Assembly: GCA_016712525.1 (NCBI GenBank)
Contig: JADJQX010000007.1
Coordinates: 1,426,001 to 1,490,000, forward strand
Source of the DNA: Myxococcales bacterium
GTDB lineage: Bacteria > Myxococcota_A > Polyangia > Polyangiales > Polyangiaceae
Reading direction: 5' to 3'
DNA: 64,000 bases
Below are positions 15,655 through 25,931 of this stretch, one piece after another (within the stretch, counting starts at the first letter, position 1; each line of letters starts with the position of its first letter). The position numbers were made by a program, and so were the translations under genes. The notes below the pieces were generated by a model, which was given only the letters and a program-made list of their open reading frames with translations, searched no databases and had not been told where the DNA came from.

Positions 15655-18141
15655 TCAGGCGTGGCCGGGAATGGGCGGAGGCTCGGCGGGACGCGGGGTG
15701 ACGGGGCCCGGGCCAAAGACCTTGAGCTCACCGTCCACGTATTCCATGCCGTCGCGGCGCGGGCCGAACACGGCGTCGGCGTCGGCGAAGCGGAGGGCCT
15801 CGCGCAGCACGTCGTCGGCGTGGTCGACGAGCACGACGCGCATCGACTTCAGCACGCGCCGAGGCACGTCACGGAGGTCCTTGCGGTTCTCGCGCGGCAT
15901 CAGCACCGTCTTGATGCCGGCGCGGTGCGCAGCCAAGAGCTTCTCTTTGACGCCGCCGATCACCTGCACGCGCCCGCGCAGCGTGACCTCGCCGGTCATG
16001 GCGATGTCGTGGCGAACCGGGATCTTCGTGAGCGCGCTCGCGATCGTGGTCGCGATCGTGACGCCGGCGCTGTTGCCGTCTTTCGGATCCGCGCCGGGGA
16101 AGTGAACGTGCACGTCGACCTTTTGGTAGAAATCGGGGTCGAGGCCGAGGGCCGCCGCGCGCGAGCGGATGTAGCTCATGGCCGCTTGGGCGCTCTCCTC
16201 CATCATCTTCTGGAGCATGCCCGTGACGGCGAGCTTGCCCTTGCCGGGCACACACGAGACCTCGCATTGGAGCATCTCACCCCCGGCGAACGTCACGGCG
16301 AGCCCGTTCGTGACGCCGACCTCGTCGTGCTCCTTCTTCCGAGACGGCGGGAATTTCGGCACGCCGAGCAGCTTCGGCACGTCCGCCACGTCGACCACGA
16401 TCTTCTGGTCTTTGCCCTCGGCGACGACCTTGCGGGCCACCTTGCGGCAGAGGCTCGCGATCTCGCGCTCGAGCGAGCGCACGCCGGCCTCGCGCGTGTA
16501 GTGGTGGATGGTCGTGCGGAGCGCCCCGTCGGTGATCGTGAGATCGACGCCCTCGAGGCCGTTCTCCTTCTTCTGGCGCGGGACGAGGTACTTCACCGCG
16601 ATGTTCATCTTCTCGAACTCCGTGTACCCGGAGAGCGAGATGATCTCCATGCGGTCCTGGAGCGGCACGGGGATGCCCGACAGCGTGTTCGCCGTCGTGA
16701 TGAACATGACGTCGCTGAGGTCGTAGTCGAGATCGAGGTAGTGGTCGTTGAAGGCGCTGTTCTGCTCCGGGTCGAGCACCTCGAGCAGGGCCGCGGCCGG
16801 ATCGCCGCGGAAGTCGGCCGACATCTTGTCGACCTCGTCGAGCAAGAAGACCGGGTTGTTCGTGCCGGCCTTTTTCATGCTCTGAATGAGCTTGCCGGGC
16901 ATCGCGCCGATGTACGTCCTTCGGTGGCCGCGGATCTCGGCCTCGTCGCGGACGCCTCCGAGCGCGAGCCTCACGAACTTGCGGTTCGTGGAGCGCGCGA
17001 TGCTGCGCGCGAGGCTCGTCTTGCCGACGCCGGGCGGGCCCACGAGGCAGAGCACGGGGCCGCGGAGCTTCTGCGTGAGCGCCTGCACGGCGAGGTACTC
17101 GAGGATGCGCTCTTTGATCTTTTTGAGGCCGTAGTGATCGGCGTCGAGCACCTCTTCGGCCGCGGCGAGGTCGTGGGCGTCCTCGCTGCGCTCCTCCCAC
17201 GGGAGCGTGAGGATCCAATCGATGTAGTTTCTCACCACGGTCGCCTCGGCGCTCGTGGGGTGCATCATCTTGAGCTTCTTGAGCTCTTTTTTGACCTTGG
17301 CCTGAGCCTCTTTGCTCATGGCCTTCGTCTTGAGCTGCTCTTCGATCTCCGCGATCTCGTTCTTGAACTCGTCGCGCTCGCCGCCACCCAGCTCCTTCTG
17401 GATCGCCTGCATTTGCTCGTTCAGGTAGTATTCCTTCTGCGTCTTCTCCATCTGCTTCTTGACGCGAGAGCGGATCTTCTTCTCCACCTGGAGGATCTCG
17501 ATCTCGGCCTGCATGAGCTCGTGGAGGCGCTCGAGGCGCTTCATGGCGTCGTCGTTCTCGAGGAGCGCTTGGCGATCCTGGAGCTTCACGGTGGGCAGGT
17601 TCGCGACGATGGCGTCCGAGAGCTTCGCCGCGTCGTCGAGGGTCTGGACGTGCATGAGCACTTCGGGCTGAACCTTCTTGTTCAGCTTCACGTACATCTC
17701 GAAGGCCGCGTGCACCGAGCGCATGAGCGCCTCGACCTCGACGCCCGTCTGCGGGGCCTCGACGATCTCGTCGACCTCGACGAGGAAGAACTCGTCGGTG
17801 TGGACGAACTTGCGCACCTTCGCCCGCTTTTTCCCCTCGACGAGCACACGCACCGTGCCATCGGGCAGGCGCAGGAGCTCCTTCACCGTACCCACAGTGC
17901 CGACGGCGTAGATGTCCTCGGGCGTGGGATCGTTCGTCTTCGCGTTCTTCTGCGCCGCGAGGAAAATGTCCTTGTCGCGCGACATGGCCGCGTCGAGGGC
18001 GGCGATCGACCGCTCACGCCCCACGAAGAGCTGACTGCCCATGTGCGGGAACACGATGATGTCGCGGAGCGGGAGGAGCGGAACGACCCGGCGCTTCTGG
18101 GCGAGGGCGGCGTTTTTCTCGGAGTCGTTCTTGAAGAACAT
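15655..18141 (-). CDS. lon: Endopeptidase La (Lon protease)
   Basis: 828 residues, full length. Cytoplasmic ATP-dependent protease for damaged and regulatory proteins. Order: LON substrate domain (about 18-215), coiled-coil (about 220-300), AAA+ with Walker A GPPGVGKT (368-375) and Walker B VFLLDEVDK (431-439), then the protease domain with catalytic S691 (PKDGNSAG) and K734 (GGVKEK), 43 residues apart as in E. coli. The C-terminus has a Pro-rich tail (PRPAEPPPIPGHA). It has its own terminator; a lipoprotein gene and marR separate it from clpX. Confidence 0.97.
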   Translation of the reverse strand: MFFKNDSEKNAALAQKRRVVPLLPLRDIIVFPHMGSQLFVGRERSIAALDAAMSRDKDIFLAAQKNAKTNDPTPEDIYAVGTVGTVKELLRLPDGTVRVLVEGKKRAKVRKFVHTDEFFLVEVDEIVEAPQTGVEVEALMRSVHAAFEMYVKLNKKVQPEVLMHVQTLDDAAKLSDAIVANLPTVKLQDRQALLENDDAMKRLERLHELMQAEIEILQVEKKIRSRVKKQMEKTQKEYYLNEQMQAIQKELGGGERDEFKNEIAEIEEQLKTKAMSKEAQAKVKKELKKLKMMHPTSAEATVVRNYIDWILTLPWEERSEDAHDLAAAEEVLDADHYGLKKIKERILEYLAVQALTQKLRGPVLCLVGPPGVGKTSLARSIARSTNRKFVRLALGGVRDEAEIRGHRRTYIGAMPGKLIQSMKKAGTNNPVFLLDEVDKMSADFRGDPAAALLEVLDPEQNSAFNDHYLDLDYDLSDVMFITTANTLSGIPVPLQDRMEIISLSGYTEFEKMNIAVKYLVPRQKKENGLEGVDLTITDGALRTTIHHYTREAGVRSLEREIASLCRKVARKVVAEGKDQKIVVDVADVPKLLGVPKFPPSRKKEHDEVGVTNGLAVTFAGGEMLQCEVSCVPGKGKLAVTGMLQKMMEESAQAAMSYIRSRAAALGLDPDFYQKVDVHVHFPGADPKDGNSAGVTIATTIASALTKIPVRHDIAMTGEVTLRGRVQVIGGVKEKLLAAHRAGIKTVLMPRENRKDLRDVPRRVLKSMRVVLVDHADDVLREALRFADADAVFGPRRDGMEYVDGELKVFGPGPVTPRPAEPPPIPGHA

Positions 18142-18308
18142 CGGGACCGAGGTTTACCGCGTGCGGCGGCAAAACCCAAGGCCCGGGAGGTCACCCCCGC
18201 TCGGCCCGCCGCGTCATCGTGAGCCGCGCGCGAGGGCCGCCTCGGCGACGGCAGGTTCCCCGGTGGCAGCTCGCGAGAGTCCGCCGATTCTGGGTCGAGA
18301 CCCGGACG

Positions 18309-19538
18309 TCAGCGGGCAAGCTTGGTGATGCGCGTCTCGAGGCCCGCGTCGCCGTTCGCCTCGGCGGTGACCGCGAAGTCCCCCGCGGGCAGCGTGACGA
18401 GACCGCGGAGGCGCCCCTCGGTCATGAGCTGCCACGTCGCGTCGGCCGTGGGCTCGGTCGCGGGCTTCGCGAACCGAGAGACGGCCCCCCCCTGCCCTGA
18501 GCCCCCGTGCGCGACGAGCAGGGACCCATCACACACGTGCGCGACGGAGACGAGCCCGACCCCGCTCCCGACGGGCCCCACGGTGTGCTTCGCAGGGTGG
18601 ACGTACGCGGTCGCGGAGCCCGAGACCGGGATCCCGAGCGAGGTCACGCCGTCCCGACTCGCGATCGAGGTGCTCGTGTAGAGCACGTACGACGACGACG
18701 CCGCCGCGACGGGCACGCGGACTCTCCCCTGCGGGCCGAAATTCGAGTCGTCGATGAGCGTCAGGTTCTGGGCGACGTTCCATCGGTGGAGCCACACCTC
18801 GGTCGCCCCGGTCGTGTTCGACGGCGTGACGACCGCGAGCACGCCCTGGCCGTCGGGCACGAGCGACGCGATCACCTGCCCGGCGAAGGGCATCGTTCGT
18901 GCGTCACTTCCGAGTCGAAGCACGCTGTCCGTGCTGTCGAACGTAGCGTAGAGATCGAGACCGTTCACCCTCGCGACGGCCGTTGGAAACGTGGTCTTCG
19001 CCGGCGTGGTCGTGCTGACAGGTGGCGCTCGCTCGGTCAAATCGAGCTTGAGACGGTAGAGCCTCGACCCCGGGAAGCCCGCGCCCGGATGGCGCGTGAG
19101 CACAGCCACGCCGGTCGCGTCCGCGGCGATGCCCACGACGAACTCGGCGGGCTCTCCCAAACACGCGGCGCGCGTGGTCGCCTTCCCGACGGTCACGCGA
19201 TAGACCCCGAACGTCCCACCCGCGCACGCCTCTTGACCCGCCACGACGAGGTCCCCGTCCGGAAGCGCTGCCACCGACGAGGAGCTCACAGGGACGGTGG
19301 TCGACGCGCCGAGCCGCGCGAGCGGAGGTCGGCAGGGTGTGCCCGCGTCAGCGTCAGGCGAGGCGTCAGGCAGCGGCGGTGGGGCGCCGTCGGGGAGCGA
19401 TTGCGCTGCGTCCGCCGCGTCCGCGTCCGCGGCCCCCCCATCGGCGACCGGAGACGGATCGTCGTCGTCCGACCCGAACGTCGAGCAGGCGACCACCACG
19501 GAGACGGCGAACGCAGGGAGCACCCAGGAGAGCCTCAT
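18309..19538 (-). CDS. Secreted lipoprotein, beta-propeller-like, Asp/Ala-rich linker
   Basis: 409 residues from ATG 19538, chosen because it opens a lipoprotein signal (VVVAC, C18); the frame continues upstream into marR without reason. After the lipobox comes an Asp/Ala/Pro-rich tract (about 25-65), then repeated short blocks (VAALPDGDLVVAG, VVGIAADATGVAVL, VASLVPDGQGVLAVV-like) typical of a propeller. No catalytic motif. The upstream gap contains an 18-bp perfect palindrome; the gene lies directly downstream of marR on the same strand, so MarR control is plausible (inference). Confidence 0.7.
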   Translation of the reverse strand: MRLSWVLPAFAVSVVVACSTFGSDDDDPSPVADGGAADADAADAAQSLPDGAPPPLPDASPDADAGTPCRPPLARLGASTTVPVSSSSVAALPDGDLVVAGQEACAGGTFGVYRVTVGKATTRAACLGEPAEFVVGIAADATGVAVLTRHPGAGFPGSRLYRLKLDLTERAPPVSTTTPAKTTFPTAVARVNGLDLYATFDSTDSVLRLGSDARTMPFAGQVIASLVPDGQGVLAVVTPSNTTGATEVWLHRWNVAQNLTLIDDSNFGPQGRVRVPVAAASSSYVLYTSTSIASRDGVTSLGIPVSGSATAYVHPAKHTVGPVGSGVGLVSVAHVCDGSLLVAHGGSGQGGAVSRFAKPATEPTADATWQLMTEGRLRGLVTLPAGDFAVTAEANGDAGLETRITKLAR

Positions 19539-19558
19539 CCGACCACGGTAGAGCCAGA

Positions 19559-19576
19559 TGCATGCATATGCATGCA
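19559..19576. promoter_or_regulatory. 18-bp perfect palindrome upstream of the lipoprotein gene, candidate MarR operator
   Basis: TGCATGCATATGCATGCA is a perfect palindrome in the 89-bp gap between the marR stop and the lipoprotein start, 20 nt before that ATG. Operators of MarR dimers are 16-20 bp palindromes, and this AT-rich patch stands out in GC-rich sequence. That MarR binds it is inference. Confidence 0.45.
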
Positions 19577-19627
19577 AATTCGTATCGCTTGGAAAGGAGG
19601 AGCTATTTTCGACGTTCGTTTGCCGGC

Positions 19628-20080
19628 TCAGGGCTTCTCGCTCAGCACCTTGAGCGTGCCGAGCGCCCCTCGGAAGGCCTCGTCCCCGAGGCGGGCGCGG
19701 AGGGCGTCTTGTGCCCGCTTCCAATGGGGAAAACCCGCCTCGAACAGGTCCCTCCCGGCGGGCGTGAGAGACACACCACGCTCGCGACGATCCTTGCCCG
19801 GAGAGAGCTTCACGAGCCCACGCTTCACGAGCCCCGCCACGTTGCGTGACAGGGCCGACGGCTCGACGAGGAGGTGCTCCGCGAGCGCCGCGATCGGCGG
19901 CGGAGTGCGCCACGGCCCCGCGAGCGCGCACAGGACCGTGTACTGCGTGGCCTTCAGCCCGACCGGCTGGAGCGCGTCGTCGAAGTCTTGGGTGACGACC
20001 CGCGCCGCGCGACGCACGTGGAAGCACGCGCAGCTCGCGACCTCGCGGTAGTCGTATCCCTCGGGGCTTCGACCGCTCAT
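19628..20080 (-). CDS. MarR-family winged-helix transcriptional regulator
   Basis: 150 residues from ATG 20080. The N-terminal CACFHVRRAARVVTQ helix, the LKATQYTVLCALA stretch, the recognition region LLVEPSALSRNVAGLVKRGLV and the wing KDRRERGVSLTPAGRDL are all MarR features. Such dimers repress nearby genes until a small phenolic ligand or oxidation releases them; C15 and C17 (SCACFH) near the dimer interface could be redox-sensitive. It lies between clpX (with its own terminator) and the lipoprotein gene. The longer upstream frame overlaps clpX and is not real. Confidence 0.87.
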   Translation of the reverse strand: MSGRSPEGYDYREVASCACFHVRRAARVVTQDFDDALQPVGLKATQYTVLCALAGPWRTPPPIAALAEHLLVEPSALSRNVAGLVKRGLVKLSPGKDRRERGVSLTPAGRDLFEAGFPHWKRAQDALRARLGDEAFRGALGTLKVLSEKP

Positions 20081-20135
20081 GTTTGCCTCGCCGCGTCCCT
20101 CGACGACCGCTTGCCCATCCGTGTGCTCTCGAACC

Positions 20136-20167
20136 AAAAAGACCCTCCCGTACGTACGACGGAAGGG
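20136..20167 (-). terminator. Rho-independent terminator of clpX
   Basis: On the minus strand CCCTTCCGT and ACGGGAGGG form a 9-bp stem (one G-T pair) followed by TCTTTTTGG. It separates clpX from marR. Confidence 0.8.
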
Positions 20168-20193
20168 CCCTCGGGTTTCGTCACCGCTCACCT

Positions 20194-21452
<1,259 letters not shown>

Positions 21453-21572
21453 GGCTCGTTCTCCCGCGAATCTAGCTTCGCCTGTGAACGAGCAAGATAG
21501 GCGCACGGGCCGCAAACGGCAAGCTTCGGGGCGAAGTCGTTCACGATGGATGCCGCGTGGGGTGCGAGCGAA

Positions 21573-21602
21573 TTGTCCACCACGACGCCACGCTGGTACC
21601 TT
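21573..21602 (+). promoter_or_regulatory. Possible near-leaderless promoter of the SGNH lipoprotein gene
   Basis: TTGTCC (21573-21578) and TACCTT (21597-21602) are 18 nt apart; the ATG follows 6 nt later, the same geometry as the Fe-S carrier promoter at 890-917. The hexamers match consensus only moderately. Confidence 0.4.
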
Positions 21603-21608
21603 CGCTCC

Positions 21609-23051
21609 ATGCGCGTGGCCTCGAAAATCACGGCGTTCGCCGCACTCCTCTCGCTCGGCGCGACCGCGGCGGCGTGCCGGCGAGCCACAGCGCACGAGTC
21701 CCCGGCGCCCGCGCCTTCGAGCGGCTCGGGCCTCGCGAGCGGCGACAGCGGCGCCGACACGGCCATCGACGCGGCCCCGCGCGCCGACGTCGCGCCGAGC
21801 ACGAGCTGCCCTCCCCTCGCCCTCGAGACCTCCTGGATCGGCGCGGACGAGGGCGGCCCCGAGCTGCCCACGATCGACGATCCCCAGAAAACTCTCGCGC
21901 CGTTCTACGCGAGGTGGGCCGAGGTCGAGCGCGGCACGGCGAAGAAACCGCTCCGCATCGCCGTCTACGGAGACTCGAACCTCACCATGGACGGCCTGAC
22001 GGCGCTCCTGCGCCGGGCCTTCCAGAAGCGCTACGGAGACGCGGGCCACGGGTTCGTCGCCCTCGCGAAGCCGTGGGGTTGGTACCACCACCACGACGTC
22101 GTCCACGGCTTCTACGAGCCGATGTGGAAGGCGTACGCCACCACCACCGCGCCCGCGATGGACAACCACATGGGGTTCTCCGGGATCGCCGCCGAGAGCC
22201 TCCAAGGAGGCGCCCTCACGTGGGTCGCCACCGCCGAAGGGGACGCCCCCATCGGGAAGACGGCCAGCCACTTCGGTGTCTACTTCCTGAAGCGACCGCA
22301 AGCCGGCACGTTCGAGATCCGCCTCGACGGCAAGGTCGTGAAAGAGGTCGACACGCGGTCGAGCGCGGCGAAACCCGAGCTCGGCTACGAGGCGATCACC
22401 GCGGAGGACGGGCCCCACAAGGTCGCGTTCATGGCCCGCACCGGCGGGGTGCGGCTCCTCGGTGCCACGCTCGAGCGCGAGCCCAAAGGCCCCGACGGAA
22501 AGCCCCACCCGAGCGTCACGGTCGACTCGTTCGGCGTGGGCTCCCTCAACGCGTGGGCCCTCGCCCGCCTCGACACGTCCGTGAACCGCGAGATGCTCAC
22601 GCACCGCGACCACGACCTCGTCATGTTCCTCGTGGGCACGAACATGTACGCGCTCGAGAAGCACCACGAGTGGATGGGCCGCGTGATGCGCCACCTCCGC
22701 GCCGCCAAACCCGGCCTCCCCGTGCTCTTCCTCGCCCCGCCGGACATCACGCTCGGCAACCACGGGAAGAAGACCGACCCGCGCATCCACAAGGTCGCCG
22801 AGCAGCTCCACGACATCGCGAAGGAGCACGGCGCCGCCTTCTGGGACTTCCACGCCGCCATGGGAGGCGACCTCTCCATCGTCGCCTTCCGCGACAAAAA
22901 GTGGGCGCAGGCCGATCTCATCCACTTCACGGACGACGGCAGCTTCGTCATGGGAAGGCGCGTGCTCACGGCCCTCCATCGTGGCCTCGAGGGCGCCGTG
23001 CACGACGCCCCGAGCCTCGGGTGCGAAAACGAAAAACGCCCGAATCCCTAA
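21609..23051 (+). CDS. Secreted SGNH/GDSL-like hydrolase lipoprotein
   Basis: 480 residues from ATG 21609, which opens a signal with a lipobox-like TAAAC (C21-22). A Ser/Ala/Pro/Asp-rich linker follows, then AVYGDSNLTMDGL, the block I (GDS) of SGNH hydrolases; FLVGTNMYALE resembles block III (G-x-N) and the late DLIHFTDDGSFVMG gives the catalytic D-x-x-H (DLIH). The family removes or transfers acyl groups, here probably on surface glycans. The last codons and stop are built into a terminator hairpin. It is divergent from clpX. Confidence 0.78.
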   Translation: MRVASKITAFAALLSLGATAAACRRATAHESPAPAPSSGSGLASGDSGADTAIDAAPRADVAPSTSCPPLALETSWIGADEGGPELPTIDDPQKTLAPFYARWAEVERGTAKKPLRIAVYGDSNLTMDGLTALLRRAFQKRYGDAGHGFVALAKPWGWYHHHDVVHGFYEPMWKAYATTTAPAMDNHMGFSGIAAESLQGGALTWVATAEGDAPIGKTASHFGVYFLKRPQAGTFEIRLDGKVVKEVDTRSSAAKPELGYEAITAEDGPHKVAFMARTGGVRLLGATLEREPKGPDGKPHPSVTVDSFGVGSLNAWALARLDTSVNREMLTHRDHDLVMFLVGTNMYALEKHHEWMGRVMRHLRAAKPGLPVLFLAPPDITLGNHGKKTDPRIHKVAEQLHDIAKEHGAAFWDFHAAMGGDLSIVAFRDKKWAQADLIHFTDDGSFVMGRRVLTALHRGLEGAVHDAPSLGCENEKRPNP

Positions 23052-23066
23052 GAGATTCGGGCGTTT
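23034..23066. terminator. Bidirectional terminator overlapping the end of the SGNH gene
   Basis: AAACGCCCGAATC (23034-23046) and GATTCGGGCGTTT (23054-23066) form a 13-bp perfect stem around the TAA stop (23049-23051). The A/T flanks give a U-tract on both strands, serving the convergent glycosyltransferase gene as well. Confidence 0.85.
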
Positions 23067-23087
23067 CGAGAGGGTCTGTCCCGCGGC

Positions 23088-24545
23088 TCAGCGGCCGATT
23101 TGCGGGTGGATGCGCTCGCGCTTCTTCTCGCCGGCCGGGCGAATGTGCCCCGCGAGGTAGACGCCCGCGTTGATCGTGGCCCACGAGCGGAAGTGGTGGA
23201 AGGTCGTGAGCCACTGCATCGCGAGGGGGCGACGCACGTCGGGCCGGAGACCGCACGCGCCCGCGTGATCCTGCGCCGCGCGGAAGGTGTCGGCGATGCG
23301 CTCCTGCACGGCGAGCGGCGAGCAGCGCTCACGGGCGAGCTTGCTGGCCATCGTGCCGAGGCGCGCGCGACCCTCGGGATCGCCGAGGAGGCGGAGCACC
23401 GCTCGACCGAAGGCCTCGTCGGCCTGGGCCTCGGCTTGGGTCCCGGAGCCGGGCGCGAGCAGCACGCCGTTCACGCCGTCGCGGATTTGCGACGAGACAC
23501 CCATGCCGTCGGCGTAGGCGACCGTGGGGGTTCCGCACCAGAGGGCCTCGCCCATGACGTTGCCGTACGTCTCGCTGAGGGACCCGTGCACGAACACGTC
23601 GGCGTAGCCGTAGAAGTCGACCATGCGCGTGAAGGGCACCTCGCCAGGGAAAAACACCCGAGAGCCGACGCCCTCTTCGACCGCGACGCGCTTGTAGTAG
23701 GCGCTGTCGGGGCCATCGCCGAGCATGGTGAGCGTCGCGTGGGGGTCTTTCGAGGCGACGTGGCGCGCGAAGATGCGGATGACGCGATCCTGCGATTTTT
23801 CGCGGGTGTGGCGCCCGGCGCACAAGAGGCGCGCGCCTCCGAAGTGCGGCGTGTCGCCGAGGAAATCTTGGTACGGGTCGTCGCCGAGGGGCTTGTCGAA
23901 GATCTCGGGCTGCACCGCGCGAGGAACGACGTGGATCGGCGCCGTGACACCGCGCTCGCGCCAGTAGCTCCGGAGACCTTCGCTCAAGACGACGAGGCCG
24001 TCCGAGTCGTTGTAGACCTTGGCGAAGAGGCGCTCGTACGGGCGCTTCAGGGTGATCTCGAGCCCCGCGTGGAGGGCGGGGATCTTGGCGAGCTTCTCGG
24101 GAAGGAGCACGTCGTAGGCGGCCGCGAGGTGCGTCGTGTTGACGCACAAGAGCGGGATGCCGCGCATCTTCCGCAGCCAAACCCCGAACTCGAGGAGGAG
24201 CGTGGTCGTCTGGGCGAAGACGATGTCGAAGTCGAACCGGCCGATTTTGTACACCCACGACTCGAGCGGGAGCGGGATGTAAACGCCGGGGTACGTCTTG
24301 AGGGGCAAGCTCGGCAGCTCGATGGTGCCCGGGGCCAGCTCGTCGGGGGTGGCATCCGGATCATGGGGCCCGATGACGGTCACCTCGTGGCCGCACCGGG
24401 TGAGCTCCTGGTATAGGAAGCGCGTCTGGAACGCGGCCCCGTTGGCGTAAGGAATCCTCGTGAAATCACTCAGAATGGCGACGCGGAGTGGGCGACCCTG
24501 CCGGGCGGCGAGGGCCGCGAACGGCGCGATCTTGCGCACATCCAT
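23088..24545 (-). CDS. GT4-family glycosyltransferase (GT-B fold)
   Basis: 485 residues from ATG 24545. N-terminal Rossmann part RVAILSDFTRIPYANGAAFQ with VTVIGPHDPDA; C-terminal donor-binding part with LLCAGRHTREKSQDRVI and the retaining GT4 motif ELike SETYGNVMGEAL (E-x7-E). It most likely adds a hexose from a nucleotide sugar to a lipid or glycan at the inner face of the membrane; the sequence resembles mannosyltransferases, but donor and acceptor cannot be read. An extra about 60 residues at the C-terminus (WLTTFHHFRSWATINAGVYLAGH) are basic and may touch the membrane. Divergent from a second GT4 gene 132 bp away. Confidence 0.87.
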   Translation of the reverse strand: MDVRKIAPFAALAARQGRPLRVAILSDFTRIPYANGAAFQTRFLYQELTRCGHEVTVIGPHDPDATPDELAPGTIELPSLPLKTYPGVYIPLPLESWVYKIGRFDFDIVFAQTTTLLLEFGVWLRKMRGIPLLCVNTTHLAAAYDVLLPEKLAKIPALHAGLEITLKRPYERLFAKVYNDSDGLVVLSEGLRSYWRERGVTAPIHVVPRAVQPEIFDKPLGDDPYQDFLGDTPHFGGARLLCAGRHTREKSQDRVIRIFARHVASKDPHATLTMLGDGPDSAYYKRVAVEEGVGSRVFFPGEVPFTRMVDFYGYADVFVHGSLSETYGNVMGEALWCGTPTVAYADGMGVSSQIRDGVNGVLLAPGSGTQAEAQADEAFGRAVLRLLGDPEGRARLGTMASKLARERCSPLAVQERIADTFRAAQDHAGACGLRPDVRRPLAMQWLTTFHHFRSWATINAGVYLAGHIRPAGEKKRERIHPQIGR

Positions 24546-24677
24546 GCCGTGGCCCGAGGCCACGTGCTCGGCGGAGAAGCCGGAGCGGGCTCCTTGCCCA
24601 CGAATCGCAGCGGCGACGAGGCGGGCCCCCTGCCCGTCGGGCCCGTGGGCAGCCCGCCCCTCGGCCGGAGGCGCCTC

Positions 24678-25901
24678 GTGAAGGTTCTGGATTTGACGGA
24701 GTTCTATTCCGAAAGGGGTGGCGGGGTTCGAAGCCATCTGGAGGGGAAGAGTCAGGTTCTGTGCCAGAGGGGTGACGAGCACGTCATCGTGGCCCCTGGG
24801 GCGACCGATTCGGAGACGCGCGGAGCTGTAGCACGGGGCCCGGGGAGCGCACGAATCATTCGTATTGCAGGGCCAAACATGCCGTACGACCCCACCTACC
24901 ACGCCTTCCCGGGGGTCGCGAAAATCCGGGCCGTGATCGCCAAGGAGAGGCCCGACGTCCTCGAGGTGCACTCTCCCTACATGGGAGCTATCGCGGCCCT
25001 CGGGGCCTCGGACCATGACTTTGGTGTCCGGACGTTTCGCTGGCACTCCGATTTTCTCGATACCTACGCCCAGGTTTTCGGGTGGGCGGTCGAGGGCAGA
25101 TTCCCCCGCCTGGCTAAGCTTTTACCCAGTCCTTTGCGGGTGGTGAGGCCCGCGTGGGGGCTCGTCCGACGCCTCGCCCAGGGCATGGACGCGACCCTCG
25201 TGGCATCGCGATCACAGCGGACCAAGCTCGAGGGGCACGGGGTGGCGCGGGTCCACCACGTTCCGTTCGGGGTCGACGTCACCCAAATCGATGAAATCAC
25301 TAGGGTCGCGCGGCGTGCCGAGCTCACCATGGGCAGGCCGGGGCCGCTGCTCGTGGGGGTCGGCAGGTTCGCCGTAGAGAAGCGCTGGGACGTGGTCCTC
25401 GAGGCCTCCCGGCAGCTCTTGCCTACATTACCTCACACGCTTGCCCTTTTCGGCGACGGCCCGGAGCGCACGAAGCTCGAGCGGGCGGCGGGGTCCCACG
25501 TGAGGTTCCTCGGCTTCGAGAAGGACCGTGAGCGGCTCTTTTCGGGGCTCGCGGCGGGCGACGCGCTCGTGCACGGGTGCCCCTGCGAGACGTTCGGCCT
25601 GTCGATCGCGGAGGCGCTCGCGGCGGGGCTGCCCGTGGTCGTGCCGCGAGCCGGGGGGGCCTTCGACCTCGCCGACCCGACCGTGTCCGAGACGTACGAG
25701 CCCTTGGACGCTTCGGCGTGCGCGGCGGCCGTTCGGAGGCTCCTCGGGAGGGATCGGGAAGAGCTCGGCCGTGCCGCGAGGGCGTTCGCGGGCGCGCTCC
25801 CCTCCCACGAGGGCGAGATCGACGCCCTCCGCGCCCTCTACACGGACCTCCTCGGGGCCCGCCCCGCCCCGCGCCTGGCCTCGAGAAATCCGCGCATGTG
25901 A
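24678..25901 (+). CDS. GT4-family glycosyltransferase, codon use unlike neighbours
   Basis: 407 residues from GTG 24678, preceded by CGGAGG. N-terminal VLDLTEFYSERGGGVRSHL is the acceptor-side Rossmann start; PLLVGVGRFAVEKRWDVVLEA and CPCETFGLSIAEALAAG (E-x7-E) are the GT4 donor site. Codons ending in A or T are visibly more frequent in the first two thirds than in adjacent genes, suggesting more recent acquisition. Upstream in-frame ATG at 24549 would overlap the divergent promoter region and adds a non-family N-terminus, so it was not chosen. Confidence 0.83.
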   Translation: MKVLDLTEFYSERGGGVRSHLEGKSQVLCQRGDEHVIVAPGATDSETRGAVARGPGSARIIRIAGPNMPYDPTYHAFPGVAKIRAVIAKERPDVLEVHSPYMGAIAALGASDHDFGVRTFRWHSDFLDTYAQVFGWAVEGRFPRLAKLLPSPLRVVRPAWGLVRRLAQGMDATLVASRSQRTKLEGHGVARVHHVPFGVDVTQIDEITRVARRAELTMGRPGPLLVGVGRFAVEKRWDVVLEASRQLLPTLPHTLALFGDGPERTKLERAAGSHVRFLGFEKDRERLFSGLAAGDALVHGCPCETFGLSIAEALAAGLPVVVPRAGGAFDLADPTVSETYEPLDASACAAAVRRLLGRDREELGRAARAFAGALPSHEGEIDALRALYTDLLGARPAPRLASRNPRM

Positions 25902-25931
25902 TGCGCGAAACCGGTGCTAAGTAATCGCGCC

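Noticed and set aside
15661..18222. Very long open frame antisense to lon
   Set aside because: Its product is biased in His/Val/Arg/Glu with no recognisable domain, and it mirrors lon codon by codon; GC-rich genes often leave such frames open.
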